A stretch of 64,000 nucleotides of DNA, taken from positions 3,844,001-3,908,000 of the forward strand of contig NZ_CP064686.1 of assembly GCF_023100905.1 (NCBI RefSeq), in the 5' to 3' direction. The stretch is from Bradyrhizobium sp. 4 (GTDB lineage: Bacteria; Pseudomonadota; Alphaproteobacteria; Rhizobiales; Xanthobacteraceae). The notes beneath the pieces are model-generated. The model had not been told where the DNA came from. It worked only from the letters and a program-made list of their open reading frames with translations, and ran no database searches. This document shows, in pieces, positions 15,617 to 25,217 of the stretch (positions are counted from its first letter, which is position 1; every line of letters begins with the position of its first letter). The translations under genes were made by a program, and so were the position numbers.

Positions 15617-15678
15617 GAATCGAACCTGCAACCCTCAGAGTAGAAATCTGATGCTCTATCCAGTTGAGCTACGGGACC
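15602..15678 (-). tRNA. tRNA-Arg (anticodon TCT)
   Basis: On the minus strand the gene starts GGTCCCG and ends CGGGATC-G-CCA, giving a 7-bp acceptor stem with one G-U pair. The D arm is GCTCAACTGGATAGAGC, the anticodon arm TCAGA-TTTCTAC-TCTGA with TCT at the anticodon position, and the T arm contains GGTTCGATTCC. CCA is encoded. It is the integration target of the adjacent element and appears intact. Confidence 0.93.
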
Positions 15679-16080
15679 GTCTTGAGCCGCCCTGGTTGGG
15701 GCCGGCTGTTCATCTACCATGCCATTATGAAAAATATCGTCTTTCGCCAAGCCTGAACCGAACCGTTTTCCGCGAAGCCGCGACAAAGCGGAACGGTGGG
15801 GTGTCAGGGTGCCGGGTTGAGCGGCAGCGGACTGGACGATGGATCACATCGCCGGGAACGCTGGCCAGCTTCCGGGACACGGCCGCCGGACGACTGGTCG
15901 GGTATTGCTGCGCCATCAGGACGGCGTGCGCGGCGGTAGCTTGATCGGTCTCCTCTGGGCCTGCCTTGTCATGGCGAATGCGACGATCTGCACCTTTGGT
16001 TCCATCGCCTTGAGTCCGTCACCTTTCCGCGCATCTCATGCGACAAGCGGCGTTCGTCCGCGATTTCCGGGAGTCCATCC
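15679..16080. other. intergenic region, hairpin only
   Basis: No convincing gene in this ~400 bp. A hairpin-like pair is present: GAACCGTTTTC at 15760-15770 and GCGGAACGGT at 15788-15797. The first word is identical to 6079-6089 inside the element. The region should hold the promoters of the leftward tRNA and the rightward macroglobulin gene, but no clear -35/-10 stands out. Confidence 0.4.
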
Positions 16081-19000
16081 ATGATCGGTCTTGTTCGCGC
16101 CGTCACACTCTGCGCCACGCTGGCGTTCGGCCTTAGCGTAGCGCAGGCCGCCGACAAAGCCTTCAAGCGGGACGACCTCGCCGATTCCGCGATCAAGCTG
16201 GAGGCGCAGATCAAGGGCGAGGCGGGGCCGGTCGCCAAGACTGGCGCGAGCTTGCGCACCGACGCCGATGCTGCCTTCCGGCGCAACGACTATCGCACCG
16301 GCCTGTCGGTGCTCGGCCAGATCGCGGCGACCACGCCGGAGGATGCCGGCAACTGGCTGCGGCTGGCGAAAGTCATCTTCCAGATATCGCCGAAGAGTTC
16401 GAGCGAGCAGACGTTCCTGCTGGAGCGCGCCTCGACTGCCGCCTACATCGCCTACCAGCGTGCCGCTAATGCGGGCGAGGAGGCCGACGCGCTCGCGGTG
16501 CTCGGCAAGTCGCTGTCCGAACGCAAGCTGTGGCGGCCGGCGCTGGATGCGCTGCGGCTGTCGCTCGACATGCGCGAGGTCGCCGATGTCCGCGGCCAAT
16601 ATGAGAAGATGCGTGACGAGCACGGTTTTCGGCTGCTCGACTACACCGTGGACTCGGACTCCGCCAGTCCGCGCGCCTGCTTCCAGTTCTCGGAGGAGCT
16701 GGCGAAACGCACCGATTTCGCGCCGTACCTCGCGCTGGCGGGCCAGGACAAGCCGGCCCTGTCGGCCGAGGGCAAGCAGCTCTGCGTCGACGGGCTGAAG
16801 CATGGCGAGCGCTACAACATCAATCTGCGCGCCGGCCTGCCGTCCACCGTGAAGGAGGGCCTGCCGAAATCGGCCGAGTTCAACGTCTATGTGCGCGACC
16901 GCAAGCCGTTCGTGCGCTTCACCAGCCGCGCCTATGTGCTGCCGAGGACCGGCCAGCGCGGCATTCCCGTGGTCAGCGTCAACACGCCAGCCGTCAACAT
17001 CAACGTGTTCCGGATCGGCGACCGCAATTTGATCAACACGGTGGTCGACAGCGATTTCCAGAAGACTCTGTCGAAATACCAGCTCAGCGATCTCGGCGGC
17101 GAGCGCGGCGTGAAAGTCTGGACCGGCGAGCTCGCGACCGCGATGACGCTGAACCAGGACGTCACCACCGCATTCCCGGTCGACCAGGCGCTCGGCGAAC
17201 TGCAGCCCGGCGTTTATGTGATGACGGCCGCGGCCAAGGGGCCGGGCTCGGACGACGACTACCAGCTCGCCACCCAATGGTTCATCGTGTCCGATCTCGG
17301 CGTCACGGCCTATTCTGGCAATGACGGCATCCATGTCTTCGTGAATTCGCTGGCCTCGACCGATCCGGTCGGCAAGGCCGAGGTGCGGCTGGTCGCGCGC
17401 AACAACGAGATCCTGGCCACCCGCAAGACCGATGAGAGCGGCCATTTGCTGTTCGAGGCGGGGCTTGCGCGCGGCGAGGGCGGTCTGTCGCCGGCGATGC
17501 TCATCGTGACCGGTGAGAAGGCCGACTATGCCTTCCTCAGCCTCAAGTCCTCCGCCTTCGACCTGTCGGACCGTGGCGTTTCGGGCAGGGCCGTGCCTGC
17601 GGGCGCCGACGCCTTCGTCTATGCCGAGCGCGGCGTCTACCGCTCCAGCGAGACCGTCTATCTGACCGCGCTGTTGCGCGACGGGCAGGGCAACGCCGTC
17701 ACCGGCGGGCCGATGACCCTGGTGATCGAGCGCCCCGACGGCGTCGAATACCGCCGCGCCGTGCTGGCCGACCAGGGCGCCGGCGGGCGCACCCTGTCCG
17801 TGCCGCTCAACTCGGCCGTCCCGACCGGGACCTGGCGGGTGCGCGCCTTCACCGATCCGAAGGGCTCTTCGGTGGGCGAAACTACCTTCATGGTCGAGGA
17901 CTACGTCCCTGATCGGATCGAATTCGACTTGTCTGCCAAGGACAAGCTGATCAAAGCTAACGCTCCAGTGGAGCTTAAGGCGGACGGTCATTTCCTCTAT
18001 GGCGCGCCGGCCTCCGGGCTGGCGCTCGAAGGCGACATGCTGGTCGCGCCCGCGTCGGAGCGGCCGGGCTTTGCCGGCTACCAGTTCGGCGTTGCCGACG
18101 AGGAGACCACCTCGAACGAGCGCACGCCGCTGGAGAACCTGCCGGAAGCTGACGCCAACGGCGTTGCCACCTTCCCGGTCACGCTCGACAAGCAGTCGGC
18201 CTCGACGCGACCGCAGGAGGCGCAGATCTTCGTCCGCATGGTCGAGACCGGCGGCCGCGCCGTCGAACGCAAGATCGTGCTGCCGGTCGCGCCTGCTGCT
18301 GCCATGATCGGCATCAAGCCGCTGTTCGGCGACAAGAACGTCGCCGAGGGCGACAAGGCCGAGTTCGATGTCGTGTTCGTCTCGCCCGAGGGTGAGAGGC
18401 TTCGCCGCGACGGCCTGCGCTACGAGCTCCTGAAGATGGAGTCGCGCTACCAGTGGTATCGCCAGAGCAATTACTGGGAGTACGAGCCGGTCAAATCGAC
18501 CTCGCGCGTCTCCGATGGCGACGTGACCGTTGCCGCGGACAAGCCGTCGCGGATTGCGCTGACCCCACGGCCCGGCCGCTACCGGTTGGATGTGAAGTCG
18601 AACGACGCCGACGGCCCGGTTACCTCGGTGCAGTTCGACGTCGGCTGGTATTCCGACGGCAGCGCCGACACACCGGACCTCCTGGAGACCTCGATCGACA
18701 AGCCGCAATACGCCTCGGGCGACACGATGACCGTGTCGGTCAACGTCCGCAGCGCCGGCAAGCTGACGGTCAACGTGCTCGGCGATCGCCTGCTGACGAC
18801 GCAGACCATCGACGTCAAGGAAGGCACCGCCCAGGTGAAGCTCCCGGTCGGCAAGGACTGGGGCACCGGCGCCTATGTGGTGGCGACGCTGCGCCGTCCG
18901 CTCGATGCGGCCGCGCAACGCATGCCGGGCCGTGCCATCGGCCTCAAGTGGTTCGGCATCGACAAGCAGACCCGCACGCTCCAGGTGAAGCTGACGCCGC

Positions 19001-21285
19001 CGGCTCTGATCCGGCCGAATGCGATGTTGAAGATCCCGGTCAAGCTCGACGGGCTCAATCCGGGCGAGGACGCCAAGATCGTCATCGCCGCGGTCGACGT
19101 CGGCATCCTCAATCTCACCAATTACAAGCCACCCGCGCCGGACGACTATTATCTCGGTCAGCGCCGCCTGAGCGCGGAGATCCGCGATCTCTATGGGCAA
19201 CTCATCGACGGCATGTCGGGCACGCGCGGGCAGATCAAGTCCGGCGGCGACGCTGGTGCCGCCGAGCTCCAGGGCTCGCCGCCCGCGCAAAAGCCGCTCG
19301 CGCTCTATTCGGGCATCGTCACCGTTGCCGCCGACGGCACGGCAGAAGTGAGCTTCGATATTCCGGAGTTCGCCGGCACCGCGCGCGTGATGGCGGTGGC
19401 GTGGACCGCGACCAAGCTCGGTCGCGCCAACATCGACGTCGTGATCCGCGATCCCGTGGTGCTGACCACGACCCTGCCGCGCTTCCTGCTCAACGGCGAC
19501 CACGGCACGGTCAATCTCGAGATCGACAATGTCGAAGGGCAGGCCGGCGATTACGTCATCAACGTGAAGACGGGCGGGCCGGTGAAGATGACCGGCAATC
19601 CCGCAACCACGGTCAAGCTCGCCGCCAAGCAGCGCAACTCCTTCTCGCTCGCTATCGACGCGACGGCGGCGGGGCAGGCGACGCTCGACATCGACATCAA
19701 GGGGCCGAATGGCCTGGCGCTGGCGCGCCATTATGCGCTCGACGTCAAGGCGGCGACGCAAGTCCTGGCGCGGCGCTCGATCCGGACGCTCGCGAAGGGC
19801 GAGAGCCTGACGTTGACCTCGGATATGTTCGCCGATCTCGTGCCGGGAACCGGCAGCGTCTCGGTCTCAGCCAGCCTGTCGACTGCGCTCGATGCAGCGA
19901 CGATCCTCAAAGCGCTCGACCGCTATCCCTATGGCTGCTCGGAACAGATCACCAGCCGGGCGATGCCGTTGCTCTATGTCAACGAGCTCGCTGTCGGCGC
20001 GCATCTGGCCATGGACACCGAGGTCGACCAGCGCATCCGCGACGCCATCGAGCGGCTGCTGGCTCGCCAGGGCTCGAACGGCTCGTTTGGGCTGTGGTCG
20101 GCCGGTGGTGACGATGCCTGGCTCGATGCGTATGTGACGGACTTCCTGACCCGCGCCCGCGAAAAGGGTTTTGTGGTGCCGGATGTGCTGTTCAAGACTG
20201 CGCTGGATCGTATCCGCAACTCCGTCGTCAACGGCAACGAGCCGGACAAGGACGGCGGCCGCGATCTCGCCTACGGCCTCTATGTGCTTGCGCGAAACGG
20301 CGCGGCGCCAATCGGCGACCTCCGCTATCTCGCCGACACCAAGCTGAGCAACCTCGCAACTCCCATCGCGAAATCGCAGCTCGCCGCGGCGCTCGCGCTG
20401 GTCGGCGACCGCAACCGTGCGGAGCGGGTCTATGGCGCAGCCCTCGACAGTCTCGCCCCAAAGCCGGTGCTGGAGTTCGGCCGCACCGACTATGGCTCGC
20501 AGCTCCGCGATGCCGCAGCGCTGGTGTCGCTTGCCAGTGAAGGCAATGCCCCGAAGGCGACGCTGACGCAGGCGGTGTCGCGGGTCGAGACCGCGCGCGG
20601 GCTGACGCCCTACACCTCCACGCAGGAGAATGCGTGGCTGGTGCTGGCGGCGCGCGCGCTCGCCAAGGAGAACCTGTCGATGGAGGTGGACGGCCAGCCG
20701 GTCAAGACCGCGCTGTACCGCAGCTACAAGGCTGCGACCCTGGAAGGCAAGCCGCTGAAGATCACCAACACCGGTGATGCGCCGGTGCAGGCGGTGGTCT
20801 CGGTGTCGGGCTCGCCGGTGACGCCGGAGCCCGCGGCATCGAACGGCTTCAAGATCGAGCGCAGTTTCTTCACGCTCGACGGCAAGCCCGCCGATATCAG
20901 CAAGGTCAAGCAGAACGACCGCTTCGCCGTGGTGCTCAAGATCACCGAGGCCAAGCCCGAGTACGGCCACATCATGGTGTCCGACTATCTGCCGGCCGGC
21001 CTGGAGATCGACAATCCAAAACTGGTGTCGTCGGGTGACAGCGGCACGCTGGGCTGGATCGAGGATGGCGAAGAGCCCGAGGATACCGAGTTCCGCGACG
21101 ACCGCTTCACGGCTGCCGTCGACCGGGCCTCGGATTCCAAGGCGGTGTTCACGGTGGCCTATGTCGTGCGTGTGGTCTCGCCCGGCAAATACGTGCTGCC
21201 GCAAGCCTATGTCGAGGACATGTACAATCCCTCGCGCTACGGCCGCACCGGGACCGGCACGGTCGAGGTGCGGGCGGCGAAGTGA
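16081..21285 (+). CDS. bacterial alpha-2-macroglobulin (YfhM type)
   Basis: A 1734-aa periplasmic protein with a signal peptide (VTLCATLAFGLSVAQAAD). It belongs to the alpha-2-macroglobulin family, whose members trap proteases entering the periplasm through a reactive thioester. MG-type beta domains fill about residues 250-950, including the MG2-like AERGVYRSSETVYLTALLRD near 520. The bait region and A2M domain (EVSFDIPEFAGTARVMAVAW) precede the thioester motif CSEQ (C1286-Q1289, in YPYGCSEQITSR). A C-terminal receptor-like domain ends in VEVRAAK. It overlaps pbpC, the classical partner, by 4 bp. Confidence 0.93.
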   Translation: MIGLVRAVTLCATLAFGLSVAQAADKAFKRDDLADSAIKLEAQIKGEAGPVAKTGASLRTDADAAFRRNDYRTGLSVLGQIAATTPEDAGNWLRLAKVIFQISPKSSSEQTFLLERASTAAYIAYQRAANAGEEADALAVLGKSLSERKLWRPALDALRLSLDMREVADVRGQYEKMRDEHGFRLLDYTVDSDSASPRACFQFSEELAKRTDFAPYLALAGQDKPALSAEGKQLCVDGLKHGERYNINLRAGLPSTVKEGLPKSAEFNVYVRDRKPFVRFTSRAYVLPRTGQRGIPVVSVNTPAVNINVFRIGDRNLINTVVDSDFQKTLSKYQLSDLGGERGVKVWTGELATAMTLNQDVTTAFPVDQALGELQPGVYVMTAAAKGPGSDDDYQLATQWFIVSDLGVTAYSGNDGIHVFVNSLASTDPVGKAEVRLVARNNEILATRKTDESGHLLFEAGLARGEGGLSPAMLIVTGEKADYAFLSLKSSAFDLSDRGVSGRAVPAGADAFVYAERGVYRSSETVYLTALLRDGQGNAVTGGPMTLVIERPDGVEYRRAVLADQGAGGRTLSVPLNSAVPTGTWRVRAFTDPKGSSVGETTFMVEDYVPDRIEFDLSAKDKLIKANAPVELKADGHFLYGAPASGLALEGDMLVAPASERPGFAGYQFGVADEETTSNERTPLENLPEADANGVATFPVTLDKQSASTRPQEAQIFVRMVETGGRAVERKIVLPVAPAAAMIGIKPLFGDKNVAEGDKAEFDVVFVSPEGERLRRDGLRYELLKMESRYQWYRQSNYWEYEPVKSTSRVSDGDVTVAADKPSRIALTPRPGRYRLDVKSNDADGPVTSVQFDVGWYSDGSADTPDLLETSIDKPQYASGDTMTVSVNVRSAGKLTVNVLGDRLLTTQTIDVKEGTAQVKLPVGKDWGTGAYVVATLRRPLDAAAQRMPGRAIGLKWFGIDKQTRTLQVKLTPPALIRPNAMLKIPVKLDGLNPGEDAKIVIAAVDVGILNLTNYKPPAPDDYYLGQRRLSAEIRDLYGQLIDGMSGTRGQIKSGGDAGAAELQGSPPAQKPLALYSGIVTVAADGTAEVSFDIPEFAGTARVMAVAWTATKLGRANIDVVIRDPVVLTTTLPRFLLNGDHGTVNLEIDNVEGQAGDYVINVKTGGPVKMTGNPATTVKLAAKQRNSFSLAIDATAAGQATLDIDIKGPNGLALARHYALDVKAATQVLARRSIRTLAKGESLTLTSDMFADLVPGTGSVSVSASLSTALDAATILKALDRYPYGCSEQITSRAMPLLYVNELAVGAHLAMDTEVDQRIRDAIERLLARQGSNGSFGLWSAGGDDAWLDAYVTDFLTRAREKGFVVPDVLFKTALDRIRNSVVNGNEPDKDGGRDLAYGLYVLARNGAAPIGDLRYLADTKLSNLATPIAKSQLAAALALVGDRNRAERVYGAALDSLAPKPVLEFGRTDYGSQLRDAAALVSLASEGNAPKATLTQAVSRVETARGLTPYTSTQENAWLVLAARALAKENLSMEVDGQPVKTALYRSYKAATLEGKPLKITNTGDAPVQAVVSVSGSPVTPEPAASNGFKIERSFFTLDGKPADISKVKQNDRFAVVLKITEAKPEYGHIMVSDYLPAGLEIDNPKLVSSGDSGTLGWIEDGEEPEDTEFRDDRFTAAVDRASDSKAVFTVAYVVRVVSPGKYVLPQAYVEDMYNPSRYGRTGTGTVEVRAAK

Positions 21286-23423
21286 GTGATGGCAAGATGA
21301 GCGGGAGAGAAAATCTGGATGGCCGGGATGAGCCCGGCCATGATGGAGCAAGGGGCAGGGGCCATCGCCTCCTCTCCGGCCTCGCGCTCACGCTCATCCT
21401 CACCATCGTCGGCTTCGTCGCGTGGGTTTACTCCCTCGGCCCGCTGCCTTTCGACGAAGCCCGCCAGGTCTCCACTACCATCGTCGATCGCAACGGCAAG
21501 CTGCTGCGCGCCTATGCGATGGCGGACGGGCGCTGGCGGTTGCCGGTCGAGACAAAGGCGAATGTCGATCCGACCTACCTCAAGCTGCTGCTCGCTTATG
21601 AAGACCAGCGCTTTTACGCACATGACGGCATCGACCCGCTGGCGCTGGGGCGCGCTGCGTTTCAGCTTGGGACCCGCGGCCACATCGTCTCGGGCGGCTC
21701 GACCATCTCGATGCAGCTGGCGCGGCTGATGGAGCCGCGGCGGCAGCGCTCGCTTTATGCAAAGCTGCGGCAGATGGTGCGTGCGATCGAGATCGAGCGC
21801 AGCTTGAGCAAGGAGCAGATTCTCGATCTGTATCTCGCGCTCGCGCCTTACGGCGGCAACCTCGAAGGCATTCGCGCCGCCTCGATCGCCTATCTCGGCA
21901 AGGAGCCGAAGCGGTTGTCGCTGGCTGAAGCCGCGTTGCTGGTCGCGCTGCCGCAATCCCCGGAGACCCGCAGGCTCGATCGCTATCCCGATGCGGCGCG
22001 CAAAGCGCGCGACCGCGTGCTCGACCGCATGGTCGAGGAGCAACAGATCAGCCGCGACGATGCCAAGCAGGCCAAAGCCGTTCCCGTGCCGAAACTGCGC
22101 AAGCCGATGCCGATCCTGGCGCCGCATGCCTCCGATGCGGCGCTCGCGACGGTCAAGGACGCCCCCGTCATCAAGCTGACGCTGGATGCCAACCTGCAGA
22201 AGGTGCTGGAGCCGCTGGCGCGCGATCGTGCCATTGCGTTGGGGCCGAACATCTCGGTCGGCATCATCGTCCTCGACAATGAGAGCGGCGACGTGCTCGC
22301 GCGCGTCGGCTCAGCGGATTATTTCGACGAGCGCCGGGCAGGGCAGGTCGACATGACCCGCGCGGTCCGCTCGCCGGGCTCGACGCTGAAGCCTTTCATC
22401 TACGGGCTCGCTTTCGAGGACGGCTTCGTTCATCCCGACAGTCTGATCGACGATCGACCCGTGCGCTTCGGCTCCTACGCGCCGGAGAATTTCGACATGA
22501 CGTTCCAAGGCACGGTGCCGGTAAAGAAGGCGCTGCAGCTGTCGCTGAACGTGCCCGCGATCGTCCTGCTCGACCGCGTCGGCGCGAGCCGGCTGGCCTC
22601 GCGGCTGCGCCAGGCCGGTGGCAATCTGGTTCTGCCCAAAGACGAGGCGCCGGGACTTGCCATGGGCCTTGGCGGCGTCGGCGTGACGCTGCAGGACCTC
22701 GCCCAGCTCTATGCGGGCTTCGCCCGGCTCGGCACCACCAGGCCGCTGCGCGAGATCATAACTGACAGGGACGACCGCGAGCCGCTGCGGCTGCTCGATC
22801 AGGTCGCGGCCTGGCAGGTCGGCAATGTGCTGCTCGGCACCCCGCCGCCGGAGAACGCAGCTCACAACCGCATCGCCTTCAAGACCGGCACCTCCTACGG
22901 CTACCGCGACGCCTGGTCGATGGGCTTTGACGGGCGCATGACCATCGGCGTCTGGGTCGGCCGGCCCGATGGTGCGCCGGTTCCAGGCCTGATCGGTCGG
23001 GTTGCCGCCGCACCGATCCTGTTCGACGCCTTCGCCCGGACCGGCAAGACGCTCCTGCCGTTGCCGAAGCCACCGAAGGGGACCCTGGTTGCCAGCAACG
23101 CCAAGCTGCCGTTGCCCTTGAGGCGGTTCCGCCCGGTCGGGGATCTGGTGCGGACCGGGGGCGAACAGGCCCTGCACATCCAGTTTCCGCTGAACGGCTC
23201 GCGGATCGACGTCGATCGCTCAGGTGGCGAGGCGGGCGCAGCCATGCCAGTCAAAGTCGCCGGCGGCGTCCTGCCCATGACCGTCATGGTTAACGGAACG
23301 GCGCAGGGCGAGATAGACGGACGGCGCCAGCGGCTGATCGATCCGCCCGGTCCCGGCTTTGCGCGGCTGACCGTCATCGACGCCACGGGCGCCGCGGACA
23401 CAGTTGTCATTCGAATTCAATGA
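21282..23423 (+). CDS. pbpC: penicillin-binding protein 1C
   Basis: A 713-aa bifunctional-type peptidoglycan synthase. One N-terminal transmembrane helix (LLSGLALTLILTIVGFVAWV, 30-49) precedes a GT51 transglycosylase domain with E107 in AYEDQRFYAHDG and GGSTISMQLARL. The transpeptidase domain has S367-T-L-K370 (RSPGSTLKPF), SLN and K534-T-G-T. A C-terminal PbpC-type domain closes the protein. In this family it pairs with alpha-2-macroglobulin, thought to repair walls after protease or phage attack. It starts at GTG 21282 overlapping the upstream stop; ATG 21297 is possible. The cytoplasmic tail (about residues 13-21) is encoded by a REP-like palindrome. Confidence 0.93.
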   Translation: MSDGKMSGRENLDGRDEPGHDGARGRGHRLLSGLALTLILTIVGFVAWVYSLGPLPFDEARQVSTTIVDRNGKLLRAYAMADGRWRLPVETKANVDPTYLKLLLAYEDQRFYAHDGIDPLALGRAAFQLGTRGHIVSGGSTISMQLARLMEPRRQRSLYAKLRQMVRAIEIERSLSKEQILDLYLALAPYGGNLEGIRAASIAYLGKEPKRLSLAEAALLVALPQSPETRRLDRYPDAARKARDRVLDRMVEEQQISRDDAKQAKAVPVPKLRKPMPILAPHASDAALATVKDAPVIKLTLDANLQKVLEPLARDRAIALGPNISVGIIVLDNESGDVLARVGSADYFDERRAGQVDMTRAVRSPGSTLKPFIYGLAFEDGFVHPDSLIDDRPVRFGSYAPENFDMTFQGTVPVKKALQLSLNVPAIVLLDRVGASRLASRLRQAGGNLVLPKDEAPGLAMGLGGVGVTLQDLAQLYAGFARLGTTRPLREIITDRDDREPLRLLDQVAAWQVGNVLLGTPPPENAAHNRIAFKTGTSYGYRDAWSMGFDGRMTIGVWVGRPDGAPVPGLIGRVAAAPILFDAFARTGKTLLPLPKPPKGTLVASNAKLPLPLRRFRPVGDLVRTGGEQALHIQFPLNGSRIDVDRSGGEAGAAMPVKVAGGVLPMTVMVNGTAQGEIDGRRQRLIDPPGPGFARLTVIDATGAADTVVIRIQ
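21319..21341. repeat. REP-type palindrome inside the pbpC 5' end
   Basis: ATGGCCGGG (21319-21327), a 5-nt loop, and CCCGGCCAT (21333-21341) form a perfect 9-bp inverted repeat. The core resembles the REP units scattered between genes of Bradyrhizobium and Rhodopseudomonas. Here it lies in coding sequence. Confidence 0.7.
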
Positions 23424-23473
23424 CCCTGCCTCAAGCGGTTGTGGCGATGGCGGTTTCAGCGTAAGCGGAACCG

Positions 23474-25216
23474 ATGGCCGAGACCTACCCAGCACCCCGT
23501 TTTGGAGCTCCGCGCGAGCCGAAATCCCCGGTGAATCCGGGCAGCCGGCTCGTGTCCATGTTCGATATCGCCACGGCCAGCCACGTCCGCGCGGTGAGCT
23601 TCCTGCTGCTGTGCGCGCTGCTGCTATTCCTGCCGGGCTTCTTTACGATTCCGCCGGTTGACCGCGACGAGGCGCGCTTTGCGCAGGCCACCAAGCAGAT
23701 GGTCGAGAGCGGCGATTATGTCGACATCCGCTTTCAGGAGGACGTCCGCTACAAGAAGCCGGTCGGGATCTACTGGCTGCAAGCGGCCGCGGTCGAGACG
23801 GCATCGGCGCTCGGTCTGCCGAAGGCCGAGTTGCGAATCTGGGTCTACCGGCTGCCCTCGCTGATCGGCGCCATCGGTGCCGTGCTCATGACTTATTGGA
23901 CGGCGCTCGGCTTCGTCACGCGGCGCGCCGCGGTGCTTGCAGCGCTTCTGATGTGCGCCTCCGTGCTGCTCGGCGTCGAGGCGCGGCTTGCGAAGACCGA
24001 CGCGATGCTGCTGTTCTGCGTGGTCGCCGCGATGGGCGCGATGGCGCGGGCCTATCTGTCGTGGCAGCGCGCCGAGGACGAGACGCATCCGCCATGGAGC
24101 TGGCCCGCGATCTTCTGGACGGCTCTCGCTGTCGGCATCCTGATCAAGGGTCCGCTGATCCTGATGTTCGCAGGCCTCACCATCGTCGCGCTCGCGATCC
24201 AGGACCGCGATGCCTCCTGGCTATGGAAGCTGCGCCCGCTCTGGGGCCTGATGTGGATGCTGGTGCTGGTGCTGCCCTGGTTCGTCGCGATCTTCTGGCG
24301 CGCGGGCGATGCCTTCTTCGCCGATTCCGTCGGCGGCGACATGTTGAGCAAGTTGGGCGCGCAGGAATCCCACGGCGCGCCGCCCGGACTGTACCTGGTG
24401 CTGTTCTGGATCACGTTCTGGCCCGGCGCGCCGCTCGCCGCGATGGCCGCGCCCGCGGTCTGGCGCGCGCGGCGCGAGCCCGGCGCGCAGTTCCTGCTGG
24501 CCTGGCTGGTCCCGTCCTGGATCGTGTTCGAGGTGGTGTTGACCAAGCTGCCGCATTACGTGCTGCCGCTGTACCCTGCGATCGCGATCCTCACCGCGGG
24601 CGCGCTCGAGCGGCGCGTGCTGTCGTGGTCCTGGCTGATGCGCGGCTCCGCCTGGTGGTTCGCGATCCCCGTTGGCGGCTCGATCATCGCGGTCGTCGGC
24701 GCGGTGATGCTGACGCGGCAGCCTGCTTTCGTGGCGTGGCCGTTCATCGCGGCCTCGCTGATCTTCGGCCTGTTCGCCTGGTGGCTCCACGACAACAATC
24801 ACGCCGAGCGCTCGCTGCTCAACGCGCTGGTCGCAGCCCTGATGCTCGCGGTGACAGTCTACGGCATCGTGCTGCCGTCGCTGACGCCGCTGTTTCCGAG
24901 CATCGAGATCGCACGCGCGCTTCGCAACGTCACCTGCGTCGGCCCGAAGGCGGCCGCGGCCGGCTATCACGAGCCAAGCCTCGTCTTCCTGACCGGCACG
25001 CAGACGGTGCTCACCGACGGTTCGGGCGCGGCGGATTTCCTGCGGCAGGGGAGTTGCCGTTTCGCGCTGATCGAGCAGCGTTCGGAGCGCGGCTTCGTGC
25101 AGCGCGCCGAGGCGATCGGGCTGCGCTACAAGGTTGGTACGCGCATCGACGGCTACAATTTCTCCCAAGGGCGTGCGATCTCGATCTCGATCTTCCGCTC
25201 GGAAGGCACCGAGTAG
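23474..25216 (+). CDS. ArnT/PMT-like (GT39/GT83) membrane glycosyltransferase
   Basis: A 580-aa polytopic membrane protein. The first periplasmic loop carries the acidic motif of this superfamily, PPVDRDEARFAQATKQMVES (about residues 56-75), needed for catalysis in ArnT and PMT relatives. About 11-12 hydrophobic segments follow, with a C-terminal soluble domain. Such enzymes transfer a sugar from a polyprenyl-phosphate donor to lipid A, core sugars or proteins on the periplasmic face. The downstream GT2 could make the donor. The sugar is unknown; galacturonic acid and mannose are both precedents in rhizobia. First gene of a likely four-gene operon, with a possible alternative start at ATG 23558. 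Confidence 0.88.
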   Translation: MAETYPAPRFGAPREPKSPVNPGSRLVSMFDIATASHVRAVSFLLLCALLLFLPGFFTIPPVDRDEARFAQATKQMVESGDYVDIRFQEDVRYKKPVGIYWLQAAAVETASALGLPKAELRIWVYRLPSLIGAIGAVLMTYWTALGFVTRRAAVLAALLMCASVLLGVEARLAKTDAMLLFCVVAAMGAMARAYLSWQRAEDETHPPWSWPAIFWTALAVGILIKGPLILMFAGLTIVALAIQDRDASWLWKLRPLWGLMWMLVLVLPWFVAIFWRAGDAFFADSVGGDMLSKLGAQESHGAPPGLYLVLFWITFWPGAPLAAMAAPAVWRARREPGAQFLLAWLVPSWIVFEVVLTKLPHYVLPLYPAIAILTAGALERRVLSWSWLMRGSAWWFAIPVGGSIIAVVGAVMLTRQPAFVAWPFIAASLIFGLFAWWLHDNNHAERSLLNALVAALMLAVTVYGIVLPSLTPLFPSIEIARALRNVTCVGPKAAAAGYHEPSLVFLTGTQTVLTDGSGAADFLRQGSCRFALIEQRSERGFVQRAEAIGLRYKVGTRIDGYNFSQGRAISISIFRSEGTE

Positions 25217-25217
25217 G

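Noticed and set aside
16036..19761. Very long open frame on the minus strand opposite alpha-2-macroglobulin
   Set aside because: It is the antisense reflection of a high-GC gene; its product is His/Arg-rich and matches no family, while the plus-strand product is clear.
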